From [Actinomadura] parvosata subsp. kistnae (GTDB lineage Bacteria; Actinomycetota; Actinomycetes; Streptosporangiales; Streptosporangiaceae): 64,000 nucleotides of DNA. The stretch is taken from NCBI RefSeq assembly GCF_900323885.1, contig NZ_OOHJ01000023.1, forward strand, positions 458,932 through 522,931, in the 5' to 3' direction. Position numbers and translations under genes: made by a program. The notes under the pieces were generated by a model. That model did no database searches, was not told the origin of the DNA, and saw nothing but the letters and a program-made list of their open reading frames with translations. Positions within the stretch are counted from its first letter, which is position 1; each line of letters starts with the position of its first letter. Shown piece by piece: positions 17,854 to 28,200 of the stretch.

Positions 17854-18693
17854 ATGATCGCTCGCCTGGGGCCCGCGCTGGCCGCCGCCGTCGTCCTCAC
17901 CGCTTCGGGCCCCCTCCCCGCCTCCGCCGCCTCCGCGCAGCCCGTGCCCCGCGTCATGGCCGCGCTCGGCGACTCCATCTCCACCGGCTTCAACGCCTGC
18001 GGCTTCTACGTCTCCTGCACCGCCCGCTCCTGGTCCACCGGTGACAACGGCGAGGTCGCCAGCCACTATGCCCGCCTGGCCAAGCTCTCTGGAACGCTCC
18101 ACAACCACAACCTCACCTTCGCCGCCCCCGGCGCGACCAGCGCCGACCTGCTCGGGCAGATGCGCCAGGCGATCGCGGCCAGGGCCGACTACGTGACGAT
18201 TCTCATAGGCGCGCAAGACGCGTGCACCCGTACCGAGCAGGCGATGACCCCCGTCGTCACCTACCGCAAGCGCCTCGACGCGGCGCTGGCCGCACTGCGC
18301 TCCGGCGTGCCCGGGGCCCGCGTCTTCTTCGCCAGTGTCCCCGACGTGCGCCGGCTGTGGCAGGTCGGCAAGGACAACGCGCTGGCGCGCACGTTCTGGA
18401 CGACCGCCCGCCTGTGCCAGTCGATGCTGGCCGCTCCCTCCTCCACCGCGCGCGCCGACGAGCAGCGCCGCTCCCGGGTGCGGGCCCGCGTGATCGCCTA
18501 CAACCGGGCCGCCGCCGGGGCCTGCGCCGCGTACGGGCCGCGCTGCCGCACCGACGGCGGAGCCGTCTTCTCCTACCCGTTCACCCTCGACCACGTCAGC
18601 AAGTGGGACTACTTCCACCCCAACACGGCCGGGCAGAAGGTGCTGGCCGAGCGCACCTTCACGCGGGGCTTCACCTGGATCGACCCGCGATAG
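17854..18693 (+). CDS. secreted SGNH/GDSL hydrolase (lipase-like)
   Basis: A 279-residue exported esterase. A signal peptide spans residues 1-29 (hydrophobic core LAAAVVLTASGPLP, cleavage near ASAQP). The nucleophile is S41 in ALGDSISTG (block I), block II is APGATSADLL, block III reads IGAQD with Gln in place of the usual Asn, and the catalytic Asp-His pair is in DYFHPN near the C-terminus. Four or more cysteines suggest disulfides, as in the Streptomyces secreted lipases. Start ATG 17854; a TTG nine bases earlier is possible. Lipid or ester substrate unknown. Confidence 0.85.
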   Translation: MIARLGPALAAAVVLTASGPLPASAASAQPVPRVMAALGDSISTGFNACGFYVSCTARSWSTGDNGEVASHYARLAKLSGTLHNHNLTFAAPGATSADLLGQMRQAIAARADYVTILIGAQDACTRTEQAMTPVVTYRKRLDAALAALRSGVPGARVFFASVPDVRRLWQVGKDNALARTFWTTARLCQSMLAAPSSTARADEQRRSRVRARVIAYNRAAAGACAAYGPRCRTDGGAVFSYPFTLDHVSKWDYFHPNTAGQKVLAERTFTRGFTWIDPR

Positions 18694-18703
18694 CCGCCCC
18701 CGG

Positions 18704-19429
18704 TCACCGGCACTGCGCCAGCATCGTCTTCTTGTCGGGCGGCGTGACGGGAATGTCGTACTTGAGCGCCACCTGGGCCCACCGGGTGACGTAGGCGCAG
18801 CGCACCTCCCGGCGCGGCGGCAGCCAGCTCGCCGGCCCCGAGGCGTCCTTCTGCTCGTTGGCGTCGCCGTCGACGGGCAGCAGGTTCAGCGGGTCGTTGG
18901 CGAAGTCGAGCCGCTTCGCCATCGGCCACTTCGGCGCGCCCATCCGCCACCCGTAGTTCAGCGGCACCACATGATCGACCTGCACCTCGTCCGCGTTGTC
19001 CTTGTGCCAGTAGATGAGCCGCCCGGTGTAGGGGTCGGTCAGCTCCATCGAGACGACCTCGCAGTCGGAGCCCGCCCTGAACTTCACGTTCCGCCCGTCA
19101 CGGGCCAGCAGGTCGTCGCGGGTACGGCAGCCGTTGCGCGCGTACGGCACCCCGATCGCGTCGTCGGCCCAGTTCTCGCCGTACCGGGTGCGCTCGTAAC
19201 CGGTGTTGGGGCCGAGCGCCTTGACCCGCAGCCGCTTGATGAGCCCCCGTGCCTCCGACTTCTCCGCGTCGGAGACGATGGGTGCCAGACCCGGCAGAGT
19301 GCCGCTGACGTTGCCCAGAGGGCTGGCCGCCGTCGCCGGCGGGGTCTTGGCACTGCCGATGAAGGAAACGACGATGACGGCTCCGGCAAGGAGCGCCACA
19401 GCGTCCTTGGTGCTCAAGCGCGCCTCCAT
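18704..19429 (-). CDS. exported or membrane-anchored HNH-type nuclease (DUF1524-like)
   Basis: A 241-residue protein with an N-terminal hydrophobic segment (VALLAGAVIVVSFIGSA, residues 10-26) that is a signal peptide or anchor. The C-terminal half carries the HNH core: QVDHVVPLNYGWRMG, then DPLNLLPVDGDANEQKDASGP, the D-H-V-P ... N ... N-x-x-K pattern of DUF1524/GmrSD C-terminal-like secreted nucleases of actinomycetes. Cysteines near GCRTRD, GSDCEV, VRCAYV and the last residues may form disulfides. ATG 19429 follows GGAG. It is probably a secreted nutritional or competition nuclease. Confidence 0.82.
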   Translation of the reverse strand: MEARLSTKDAVALLAGAVIVVSFIGSAKTPPATAASPLGNVSGTLPGLAPIVSDAEKSEARGLIKRLRVKALGPNTGYERTRYGENWADDAIGVPYARNGCRTRDDLLARDGRNVKFRAGSDCEVVSMELTDPYTGRLIYWHKDNADEVQVDHVVPLNYGWRMGAPKWPMAKRLDFANDPLNLLPVDGDANEQKDASGPASWLPPRREVRCAYVTRWAQVALKYDIPVTPPDKKTMLAQCR

Positions 19430-19730
19430 GAGCTCCAGGTTGTCTAGAGAATTTCCCGGCATCGGCTGTTTTGACACAGGGAGGGTTGTGTGACGTCTCG
19501 TCGCCGGCCTTCCGGAATCGCGCGAGCGTGTTCTCGCGCAAGGCGTTGCGGCCGAGCGTCCGCGCCGCCACAGCGTGAGCTTGTTCGGCCAGGTGCACAC
19601 TGGGGATGAGAGGGGCGGCAATGGCGGAGCGGGAGACGATCGGCGTGGCCGGGCAGAAGCAGCCCTACGGCCGCGGCGGCCGGAGCGTCAGAACCCCGCG
19701 GGAGACGAGGCGTGATGCCGGCCGCCCCGG
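19430..19730. other. divergent intergenic region, 301 bases
   Basis: The region separates the HNH nuclease (minus strand) from the STAND gene (plus strand). A TAGACA box at 19441-19446 read on the minus strand could be the -10 of the nuclease gene. TTGACA at 19471-19476 on the plus strand has no matching -10. A possible 42-codon reading frame runs from ATG 19621 (preceded by AGGGG) to a TGA at 19747-19749; see findings. Confidence 0.4.
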
Positions 19731-22700
19731 ATGCGATACCCCTATGTGAGCGATGAGCGGGACGGGGCGGATCCGTCGGCGTCCATGCGCGGCGGCGTCG
19801 CCCGGGCGATGCGTTCGGCCACGGCACGGGCCCGGGAGTGGACCCCGCCGGCGCTGCTCGCGGTGCTGTCGGCCGGGGCCTTCGCGCCGCTGCTCGTCCC
19901 GGCGCTGGGCGGTTCGGCGCTCGCCGTGGCCGCGATCGGGGCGGTCACCGCGGTCGGTGGGAACCTGCTGACCGACGTGGTGCGGGCCGGCCTGGACAGC
20001 CTCAGACGCGCGGGCGGCGAGCCGTCGCGGGACGCCCTCGAGAACGAGCTGGAGCGCCGCATCCGGGAGGCGCTGGAGGCCGGCGGGCAGGACGCCACCG
20101 AACTGCGCGCGGAGATCGCGCGACTGCTGCGCGAGCACGGGCTGGTCGGCGCGGCGATCGAGGAGGCCGTGCGCACCGGCAACCGGGAACTGCAGGTGGC
20201 GCTGGCCGAGGGGCTCTCCGAGCTGGGTGCCGAGTTCACCGAGTTCGCGTTCGTGCTGTCGGAGGTGGACGACCGGCTGAGGTCGATCCGCGAAGGCGTG
20301 GACCAGCAGCGGGCCCAGCTGCAGGTGGCGGTGGGCCTGCAGTACCGGCAGGCGACCGACACCCGGCTGCTGCTGGAGCAACTGGCGGTGATCGAGAGGC
20401 GGACGCGGCGGGCGGACGCGCCGCAGGAGGCAGGCGGGCCGGGCTGGTCCGGCGGGAGCCCGTACAAGGGGCTGGCCACGTACACGGAGGCGGACGCCGG
20501 GGTGTTCGCCGGGCGCGAAGTCGTCACCTCGCAGCTGGCCGGCATGCTGTCCGAGCGGCTGGCCGGGCCCGGCCTGGTGGTGGTGACCGGCGCGTCCGGA
20601 GCGGGCAAGTCCTCGTTGCTGCGCGCCGGGCTGTTCGCGGCGATCGCCCGCGGCGACCTGTCCGGGCAGGCCCGGCACTGGCCGCGGCACGTCCTGGACC
20701 GGCCGACCCGCTCTCCGCTGTCCGTGCTGGCCTCGCTGCTGGCGGGGCTGGCCGGGCTGGACGCCCCGACGGTGCTGGCGGCGCTCCGGCGTGCCCCGCA
20801 GGACGCGTCCCTGCTGGCCCGGCAGGCGGTGGACACCGACGCGCGCAGGCGGGAGCTGCCCGCCGAGGTCACCGCCGGCTGCCGGCTGATCCTGGTGGTG
20901 GACCAGTTCGAGGAGGTGTTCGCGGACGAGAGCGAGGAGGCCGCCGCCGAGCGGGCCGCGTTCGTCACCGCGTTGCACGCCGCCGCGACCGTCCCGGCCG
21001 GGGCCGCCGGCCTGCCCCCCGCGCTCGTGCTGATCGCGGTCCGGGGCGACGTGATCGACAAGTGCGCCGACCACCCGGAGCTCGTGACCGCCCTGCGGGA
21101 GGGGCCGTTCGTCCTCGGCCCGATGACGGAGCCCGAGCTGCGGGCCGCGATCACGGTGCCGGCCCACGCCGCCGGGCTCGACGTCGAGGCGGGCCTGGCC
21201 GACACGATCCTCGGCGAGCTGCGCTCCTCGTCCGGCACGTTCGACGCGGGCGTCCTGCCGCTGCTGTCCCAGACGATGCTCACCGTCTGGGAGCACCGCG
21301 AGGACCGACGGCTGACCCACCGGGGATACGCGGTCACCGGCGGCGTCACCCATGCCGTCGCGAGCAGCGCGGAGGCCGCCTATGACAGCCTTGACCCCAG
21401 CCGGCGGGAGCTGGCCCGCCGGCTGTTCCAGCGGCTGACCGCCGTCTCGGGGGAGGCGCGGCTGACCCGCCGCCCGGCGACCCGCACCGCCCTGACGCAG
21501 CTGGACGGCGGCGCCGCGCTGGACGAGGTGCTGGAGGTGTTCGCCCGGCGCCGCCTGATCGTCATCGACGCGGGATCGGTGCAGATCGCCCACGACGCCC
21601 TGCTGCAGCGCTGGCCCCGCCTGCACGGCTGGCTGGAGGCCGACCTGGCCGGGCACGCCCTGCGCGGCCAGCTGCTGGAGGACGCCGAGGACTGGGAGCG
21701 GAACGGCCGCGACCCCTCGTACCTGTATCGGGGCGAGCGGCTGGCCGCCGTCCTGCACGCCCGGACACGCTGGCAGGACGGCCCGCTCGCCGGCGCCCCG
21801 CGCCTGTTCCTGGACGCCGCCGTCCGCGCGGACACCCGCGGCAGGCGGCAGCGGCGCCTCACCCTCGCCGCCCTGTCGGCGCTGTTCCTGGCCGCCCTCG
21901 TCCTCGCCAACGTCGCCCTGGTGCAGGGCGGCGCGGCGCGTCAGCAGGCCACCCTGGCGCAGGAACGGCTGCGCGTCGCCCTGGCCCGGCAGCTCGTCGC
22001 CAAGGCCGAGGCGGCTCTGGGCTCCGACCCCAGGACCGCGCTGATGCTCATGGTCGCCGCGCACCGTGTCCACGGCGACGCCGAGACGTACTCCTCGCTG
22101 CAGGAGGCGATCACCACCACGCCGTACGCCGGGCAGCTCACCGGCGTGCGCGACCAGGTCCACTCGCTGGACTACTCCGCCGACGGCCGCCACCTCGCCG
22201 CCGGCTTCACCAACGGCACCATCATGCTGTGGGACGTGCGCGACCCGCTGCGGCCCCGGCAGGCCGGCGCGCCGTTCATCGCCTTCGAGTCCCCCGCCAC
22301 CGTCACCTTCTCGGCGGACGGCGGTCGCCTCGTCACCGTCGGCTCCGGCGGCGAGGTCGTGATCTGGGACCTGCGCGACCCGGCGCGCCCCCGCAAGCTG
22401 GGCACGCCGGTGGCGGGCAAGAGGTACCGCCAGGGCGGCGCGTGGGTGTCGCCGGACGGCGCCGTGCTGGCCACCTCATGGAAGGACCAGCCCCGGCTCC
22501 AGCTCTGGGACCTGCGCGAGCCCGGCCGGATCCGCAGGCTCGGGCGCGCGATCGACGTCAACGGCGGGGAGGTCTCCGCCCTGGCGTTCTCCGCGGACGG
22601 CGCCACGATCGCCGCCGGCGGAGGCGGCGAGAAGCCGGTCACGCTCTGGGACGTCGGCGGACGGAAGGCGCCGCGGCTGCTCGGCCGCATCCCGCCCCCG

Positions 22701-24278
22701 CACAGGGACCTGGTGGACAATCTCGCCTTCTCGCCCGACGGCAGGATGCTCGCCGTGAGCGGGACGCTGCGCGGCATCGCGCTGTGGAACGTGAGCGACC
22801 CGGCCGAACCGCGGGCCGCCCGTGACGTCGTCCGTGTCGCGTTGGGCTCCCGGGTGCGGTTCTCCCCTCGAGGCGCGACCCTGGCCACGACCGGCGGCCG
22901 CGACACCGGCCTGCTGCTCTGGGACGTCACCTATCCGGACTTTCCCAACCGGACCGAACGGCTGGTCGCCGGGCGTAACGACACGACCATGACGTTCTCC
23001 CCGGACGGCGGCATGGTCGCCAGCGGGAGCGAGGACGGCCACGTCACCCTCTGGAACCTGGACCGCGCCGGCCGCCCGCGCGCCTTCGGCCGCCCGTTCG
23101 TGGGACACCAGGAGGGCCGCTACCCCGACATCTACGGCCTGGCCATGTCGGCCGACGCCACGATGGTCGCGACCAGCGGCCGCGACAGCACCGTCGAGGT
23201 ATGGGACATCGCCGACCGCGCCCGGCCGCGCCGGCTGGCCGTGCTGAAGGGGCACACCGGCGAGGGGATCGAGGGCGTCGCCTTCGCCCCCGACGGCAGG
23301 ATCCTGGCCACCGGCGGCGTCGACCAGAACGTCTTCCTGTGGGACCTGACCGACTGCGCCCGCCCCCGCCGCCTGCGGACCGCGCTCACCGGGCCGACGA
23401 ACATCATCCGCTCCCTGCTGTTCACGGACGGCGGCAGGACGCTCATCGTGGCCGGCGACCAGGCGACGATCTTCTGGGACGTGCGGGACCCCGCCCGGCC
23501 CCGGCAGATCGCGCACGTCCTCGACGAGGAGGGCGTGCTCGCCATCCGGCAGGTGAGGGACGGCCGCGTGCTGGCCGTCGTCCGCGGATCCGGCACGTAC
23601 GCGACGCCGGCCGTCGCTCAGCCGGCCGTCTCACCGACTCAGACAGGTGGCTCCAACGGTGCCGCCGAGGCGCGGCCCGGCCGACCGACGGACGGGCCCG
23701 GGGATCCGGACGGCGCCCGGCTGTGGGACCTCACCGACCCCCACCACCCTCGCCGCGTCGGCCCGGCCCTCGTGGGCCACGCGGCCGAGGTGCAGAGCGC
23801 GGCGCTGTCACCGGCGGGCGACCTGCTCGTCACGGGCGACCGCGACGGGGTGGCCATCCTCTGGGACGCCGGTGACCCGGCCCGCCTGCGGCGCCTCGGC
23901 GACCCGCTCACCCCGCACGGCAGCCTCATGTCGATCAACATGGCGTTCGCTCCCTCGACCGACATCATGGCGACGGGAGGCATCGACGGCAACGCCTACC
24001 TGTGGGACCTCGGCAACCGGATCCTGCCCCGGCGGCTCGGCACGGCGCTGGCCGACAACCTGGACACCGTCGGGCACCTGGTGTTCGACCGCGAGGGGGA
24101 GCTGCTGGCCACCGCGGGCGCCAGGGGCGACGTCGTCCTGTGGGACCTGCGGCCGACGTACGCCCTGCGCGCCCACCTCGACGAGACGGTCTGCCTGGTC
24201 ACCGGCGGCGGCCTGGATCGCGACCAGTGGGGCCGCTACCTGCAGGCGCTGCCCTACCGGGACACCTGCCCCCCGTGA
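19731..24278 (+). CDS. STAND-class NTPase with 14 WD40 repeats
   Basis: A 1515-residue protein. Residues 41-59 and 62-80 are hydrophobic and could be membrane helices; residues 95-230 are helical/coiled-coil. From residue 243 the segment SPYKGLATYTEADAGVFAGRE opens an nSTAND1-type NTPase: Walker A GASGAGKS (287-294), Walker B LILVVDQFEE (D391), then a winged-helix part ending in AHDALLQRWPRL. Another hydrophobic helix lies at about 708-731. From about residue 800 fourteen WD40 units follow, each ending LWDxxDP or similar, enough for two seven-bladed propellers. STAND proteins switch from ADP- to ATP-bound oligomers on sensing a ligand; the propeller is the likely sensor and the N-terminus the effector. 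Start uncertain: ATG 19731 or GTG 19746. Confidence 0.88.
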   Translation: MRYPYVSDERDGADPSASMRGGVARAMRSATARAREWTPPALLAVLSAGAFAPLLVPALGGSALAVAAIGAVTAVGGNLLTDVVRAGLDSLRRAGGEPSRDALENELERRIREALEAGGQDATELRAEIARLLREHGLVGAAIEEAVRTGNRELQVALAEGLSELGAEFTEFAFVLSEVDDRLRSIREGVDQQRAQLQVAVGLQYRQATDTRLLLEQLAVIERRTRRADAPQEAGGPGWSGGSPYKGLATYTEADAGVFAGREVVTSQLAGMLSERLAGPGLVVVTGASGAGKSSLLRAGLFAAIARGDLSGQARHWPRHVLDRPTRSPLSVLASLLAGLAGLDAPTVLAALRRAPQDASLLARQAVDTDARRRELPAEVTAGCRLILVVDQFEEVFADESEEAAAERAAFVTALHAAATVPAGAAGLPPALVLIAVRGDVIDKCADHPELVTALREGPFVLGPMTEPELRAAITVPAHAAGLDVEAGLADTILGELRSSSGTFDAGVLPLLSQTMLTVWEHREDRRLTHRGYAVTGGVTHAVASSAEAAYDSLDPSRRELARRLFQRLTAVSGEARLTRRPATRTALTQLDGGAALDEVLEVFARRRLIVIDAGSVQIAHDALLQRWPRLHGWLEADLAGHALRGQLLEDAEDWERNGRDPSYLYRGERLAAVLHARTRWQDGPLAGAPRLFLDAAVRADTRGRRQRRLTLAALSALFLAALVLANVALVQGGAARQQATLAQERLRVALARQLVAKAEAALGSDPRTALMLMVAAHRVHGDAETYSSLQEAITTTPYAGQLTGVRDQVHSLDYSADGRHLAAGFTNGTIMLWDVRDPLRPRQAGAPFIAFESPATVTFSADGGRLVTVGSGGEVVIWDLRDPARPRKLGTPVAGKRYRQGGAWVSPDGAVLATSWKDQPRLQLWDLREPGRIRRLGRAIDVNGGEVSALAFSADGATIAAGGGGEKPVTLWDVGGRKAPRLLGRIPPPHRDLVDNLAFSPDGRMLAVSGTLRGIALWNVSDPAEPRAARDVVRVALGSRVRFSPRGATLATTGGRDTGLLLWDVTYPDFPNRTERLVAGRNDTTMTFSPDGGMVASGSEDGHVTLWNLDRAGRPRAFGRPFVGHQEGRYPDIYGLAMSADATMVATSGRDSTVEVWDIADRARPRRLAVLKGHTGEGIEGVAFAPDGRILATGGVDQNVFLWDLTDCARPRRLRTALTGPTNIIRSLLFTDGGRTLIVAGDQATIFWDVRDPARPRQIAHVLDEEGVLAIRQVRDGRVLAVVRGSGTYATPAVAQPAVSPTQTGGSNGAAEARPGRPTDGPGDPDGARLWDLTDPHHPRRVGPALVGHAAEVQSAALSPAGDLLVTGDRDGVAILWDAGDPARLRRLGDPLTPHGSLMSINMAFAPSTDIMATGGIDGNAYLWDLGNRILPRRLGTALADNLDTVGHLVFDREGELLATAGARGDVVLWDLRPTYALRAHLDETVCLVTGGGLDRDQWGRYLQALPYRDTCPP

Positions 24279-24420
24279 CGGGTTCCCGGCCGCGTCCGGC
24301 GCGTGAGCCGGTCGTGATCGCGAAACGTCACCGGAGCCACCTGGCCCTGGTCGGCTCTCCCCGGCAGGCGTCGAGCGGTTGGACGTCGCCGTCCAGTGGC
24401 CGAACGCCGTCCCACCGTCG

Positions 24421-24726
24421 TCAGCCGCGGATCGTCGAGGCGTCGTCGCCGTCGCGGTAGGTGCGCAGTGCGCGCAGCAGCCGGGACTCCTGCCGGCCGA
24501 GCGCGCCGGCCAGCAAATCCAGGCCGGCGCCGATGGCGTCGAGCCGGGTCCCGCGCGCCTGTCGGTAGCCGCGGCCGTAGTCGTCGTCGCCCACGGCCGT
24601 GCGGGCGGCGCTCGCGGACGTCTCGTAGCGGGCGCCGGTGCCGGACACGCGGCCCGCCACGTCGCTCGTCCCGCGCGCCAGGCGGCGCAGCTCGCTCTTG
24701 CTGTAGACGACCCCGTCGAACTCCAT
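24421..24726 (-). CDS. small helical ESX/EspC-like protein with YxxxD signal
   Basis: A 101-residue protein without cysteines, predicted as a helix-turn-helix hairpin. The stretch from RRLARGTSDVAGRV to ALRTY resembles WXG100/EspC-type substrates of type VII secretion, and TYRDGD near the C-terminus fits the export signal YxxxD. A W-x-G turn is not present. It is divergent from the YbaB/amidoligase operon at 24844, separated by 117 bases, which supports membership in the same secretion-linked locus. A TACGCT box about ten bases before the ATG suggests a leaderless transcript. Confidence 0.65.
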   Translation of the reverse strand: MEFDGVVYSKSELRRLARGTSDVAGRVSGTGARYETSASAARTAVGDDDYGRGYRQARGTRLDAIGAGLDLLAGALGRQESRLLRALRTYRDGDDASTIRG

Positions 24727-24843
24727 CAAACAGCAGCGTAGCCCGTTATCGCCCGCTAAATGTGGATCTAGGCCGCGAAAGTGGGAGAGGATGGGACAGT
24801 CTGGAGGCCCTTGAGGTTCGAGTGGCGGATGTGGAGTCGGCGA

Positions 24844-25221
24844 ATGGCGTCGGATGAGCAGTGGCGGCTGCTGGAGCAGCTCGTCCAGGAGGTCGACCAG
24901 CAGACCGAGCAGCTCAGACGGATGCAGGAGAGGATGCGGGACCTGTCGGCGACGGCCACGTCGAAGGACGGCATGGTGACCGTCACCGTCGGCCCGCGCG
25001 GCGAGGTGCGCACGATCGACCTCGACCCGCGCGTCTACCGCAAGCTGTCGCCGTCGGAGCTGTCCGACACGATCGTGGCGCAGATCGGCGACGCCACCCG
25101 GCAGGTCTCCGGTGAGCTGAAGGAGCTGATGGCGCCCCTCGTCCCTGACCTGCCGTTCGAGGACCTGTTCGGGGACGGGACCGGCTTCGAGTCCTTCCTG
25201 CCCCGGCCCGGAACGTCCTAG
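24844..25221 (+). CDS. YbaB/EbfC family protein
   Basis: A 125-residue protein. The N-terminal coiled coil (LLEQLVQEVDQQTEQLRRMQ) and the following VTVTVGPRGEVRTIDLDP fit the YbaB/EbfC fold. Classical members bind DNA; the divergent actinobacterial ones are common directly upstream of ESX effector genes and may be helpers. ATG 24844 follows GTGGAG; longer in-frame starts at 24781 and 24829 lack a better site. The stop TAG abuts the ATG of the next gene, so both are co-translated. Confidence 0.8.
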   Translation: MASDEQWRLLEQLVQEVDQQTEQLRRMQERMRDLSATATSKDGMVTVTVGPRGEVRTIDLDPRVYRKLSPSELSDTIVAQIGDATRQVSGELKELMAPLVPDLPFEDLFGDGTGFESFLPRPGTS

Positions 25222-28200
25222 ATGGGGCTCGACCTCAGCCGGGTGCCCGAGGTGGTCAGGCCGATCGCGCAGCCGCTGACGGGCGGGGCGCTGCCCGAGG
25301 CCGACGTCGCCGGGATCATCGCCGAGGCGCGGACCATGGAGGAGCTCGCCGACACCCTGGCCGAGATCAGGGCCGACGACGCGGGCGCGGTCATGCGGCT
25401 GCTGCGCGACGGGGTCTGGAAGGGGGCCGCGAAGGAGACGTTCGAGCAGGTCTTCGCCGCTCTCAGCGGGAACGACGACAGGCCAGGCTCCCCGCAGGCC
25501 CTGCTCGACCTGCTGGAGCAGGCGCTGCGGGAGGAGGCGCGGTCGCTGCGCGAGCACGGCGTGCGGATGCAGCACACCGAATGGATGATCTACGCGTCGC
25601 TGGCGCTGCTCGGCGCGATGATCGTCAGGCTGCTGGTCTGGATCTACGTGAACGGCCCCGCCGTGCTCGGGCTGATCCAGCACCACACGCTGCTGACCAG
25701 GGTGAGCATCCAGACGCTGAAGCGGCTCGTCCTGATCGACATGCTGCGGTTCGGCGGCATCATGGGCGGCCTGGACCTCGGCGTGCAGGTGGCCCAGCAG
25801 CTCTGGGGCGTGCGTGAGGCGGGCGACTTCGACTACGCCTCGCTGGCCATGTCGGCCGGCAGCGGCGCGCTGACCGGGGCGCTCTTCGCCGGCGCGAACG
25901 CGGGGCTGTCGCGGCTGCTGAGCCGGGAGATGGTGTACGTCGCCTCCAAGACCGAGCTCGCCGTCCGCGACAAGGTCGTGGCGCTCGGCCAGAGCATGTA
26001 CGGCCAGGCGCTGCTGGGCGGCGTGACGGGCACCGCCGGCGCGGTCCCCGGGCTGGCGCTCAGCGGGCAGCTCGACGCCGCGCACCTCGGGTACACGTTC
26101 CTGTCGGGCGTCGCGGGCGGCCTGGACGTGCCGGCTTCGGCCAGGGTGAGCTACCGGCCGCTGCCGGACGCCGCCGAGCTCGGCGGGCGGCCCGGCGGCT
26201 CGCCTCCCGGGCCGCACGACGGCACGACCCTCGCCCGTCATGGGCAGGACCCGCCGCACGACGGCGGCATCGGGTCGGTCGGTGACCGCTCGCCTTCGCC
26301 GGCGGGCGAGACGGGGAGCGGCACGCTTCCGCCGCCTCGGGGCGAGACGATCGTGGGCGAGGTCGTCCGGCGCCGCGACACGCCGCTACCTCCCTCACCG
26401 ACGCACGTGGCGGGCGGATCAGTGGAGCGGCCTGCGTCCGGTCCCGCCGTCGCCGAGCGCGGTCCGGTGCACGTCCCACCGGACCGCGGCACCCACCCGG
26501 TGCCGGACCAGCAGGCGTCCACGACTGCCCGGCCGCATCCCGGACAGTCGGAGCCGCCCCCGGTACCGGCGGCCCGCCCGGCCCCCGGTGACCGCCTGTC
26601 CGACGGATACGCTCCCATCGCGGATCCGCGCCCGCGCAACTTCGCCGAGGCCGCGGCGATCGTCCACCGCTGGACGCCCGGCGACGGCGCGCAGAACCGC
26701 ATCGAACAGCTGCTCAACGGCCGGCACACGGACGACGGCCCGCCGGACCCGCAACTTCTGGAGCACGGCCGGCACATCATGCGGGGCCTGCCCGTCCAGG
26801 ACCGAAGCGACGCGACCGCCGCCACGCTGGCCACGATGAGCACGAGCCTGCGCGCGGAGAACGCGACCAGGGCCGTCGACGACCTGGCGACGCAGCTCTT
26901 CGGCGCGCGCCGCGACATCGACGCCCTGGTCGACCTCTACCGCGAGGCCCAGAGCCAGGGCATGGCCCCGGAGGCCGCCCGCGGCCGCGCCGAGGTGGCC
27001 GACGTGCTCGCCAGGACGATGGCGGCGGATCGCCACCGCTGGCTCGGCCACCTGCACCGGGCCGTGCTGCCCACCACGACCGCCGGGGACGCGCGCGCGG
27101 CCGGGATCATCGTGGAGGCGATGGGGCCCCTGGTCACGGCGAGCACGGTCAGCGCGTTCACCCGGCCCCTGATGCAGAGCGCCGGGGTGCAGACCGTCGG
27201 GCAGCTGCTCCCGCTCGTGCGGTCGGCGCACGACCACGGCTTCCTGCCTGCGGCGACGACCGGGGAGCACGCCTTCCAGGAGGCCATGCGGAGCTTCCGG
27301 GAGACCGATCCGCGGCTGTGGGACGGCCTGCTGGTGGCCGACAACTACAACCTGACCGGCCTCGGCGACGACGGCACCCGGCTGCTCGCGTCCCTGAACG
27401 ACATCGTGCGGCATCCGGAGACGGGCATGGGACGGCGGGTCGTCCTGCCGCTGGAGCGCCTGGCCACGGAGGTCGGCCAGGCGGGCTCGGTCGAGCAGCT
27501 CCTCCGCCTGGCCGGGGACGCGCCCGGCTCGGCGCACGCCGCCGGCGTGCGCGAGCTGATCGAGCTGCTGACCGCGCACCGGTCGCGGGACCCCTACCTG
27601 TGGGACGGGCTGCGCCTCGCCACCGAGTACGGCCTCCCGCGAACGGCCGACGCCGAGGCGCGGGCGCTGGCCCGGCTCGCCGAGATCACCGCCGCGGAGT
27701 CGCCGTCCCGGATCTGGGTGTTCGACCCGCTGCGCCGCCTGGCCGACCAGGCGGGGCTCGGCCACTCCGTGGAAGAGCTGGCCCGGCGGACGGCCGAGGC
27801 CGGGCGGAGCGGCCTCGACCTCTTCGGCCCGATCGACCGGCAGCAGGTGCTGGACGCGTTGGCGCCGTCCCGGGCCGTGGGCGAAACCCCCGCACCGCGC
27901 GTGGACGGAAGCAGCACCCCGAACGGGTGGGGGAGCCCGAGGAGCCTGCACGACCTGTCCCCTTCGGCCGTGCGGGAGGCCAGGGAGGCGGCCAGCGCGC
28001 ACCACGCCCAGGCCCAGCGGGAACACCACCAGAACCGGTCGCGGTTGCGCCGCGCTCTGGCGCCAGCCTTCGGCACGGACCCGCGGATCATCGCCGAGCG
28101 GCGGATGATCGCCTCGCTGGAGGCCCGCGCGCGGGCGTGGCAGCGCTGGCCGGACGCGCCCGAGGTGTCGTTCACCCGCGACTTCGCCGCCTACAGAAGG

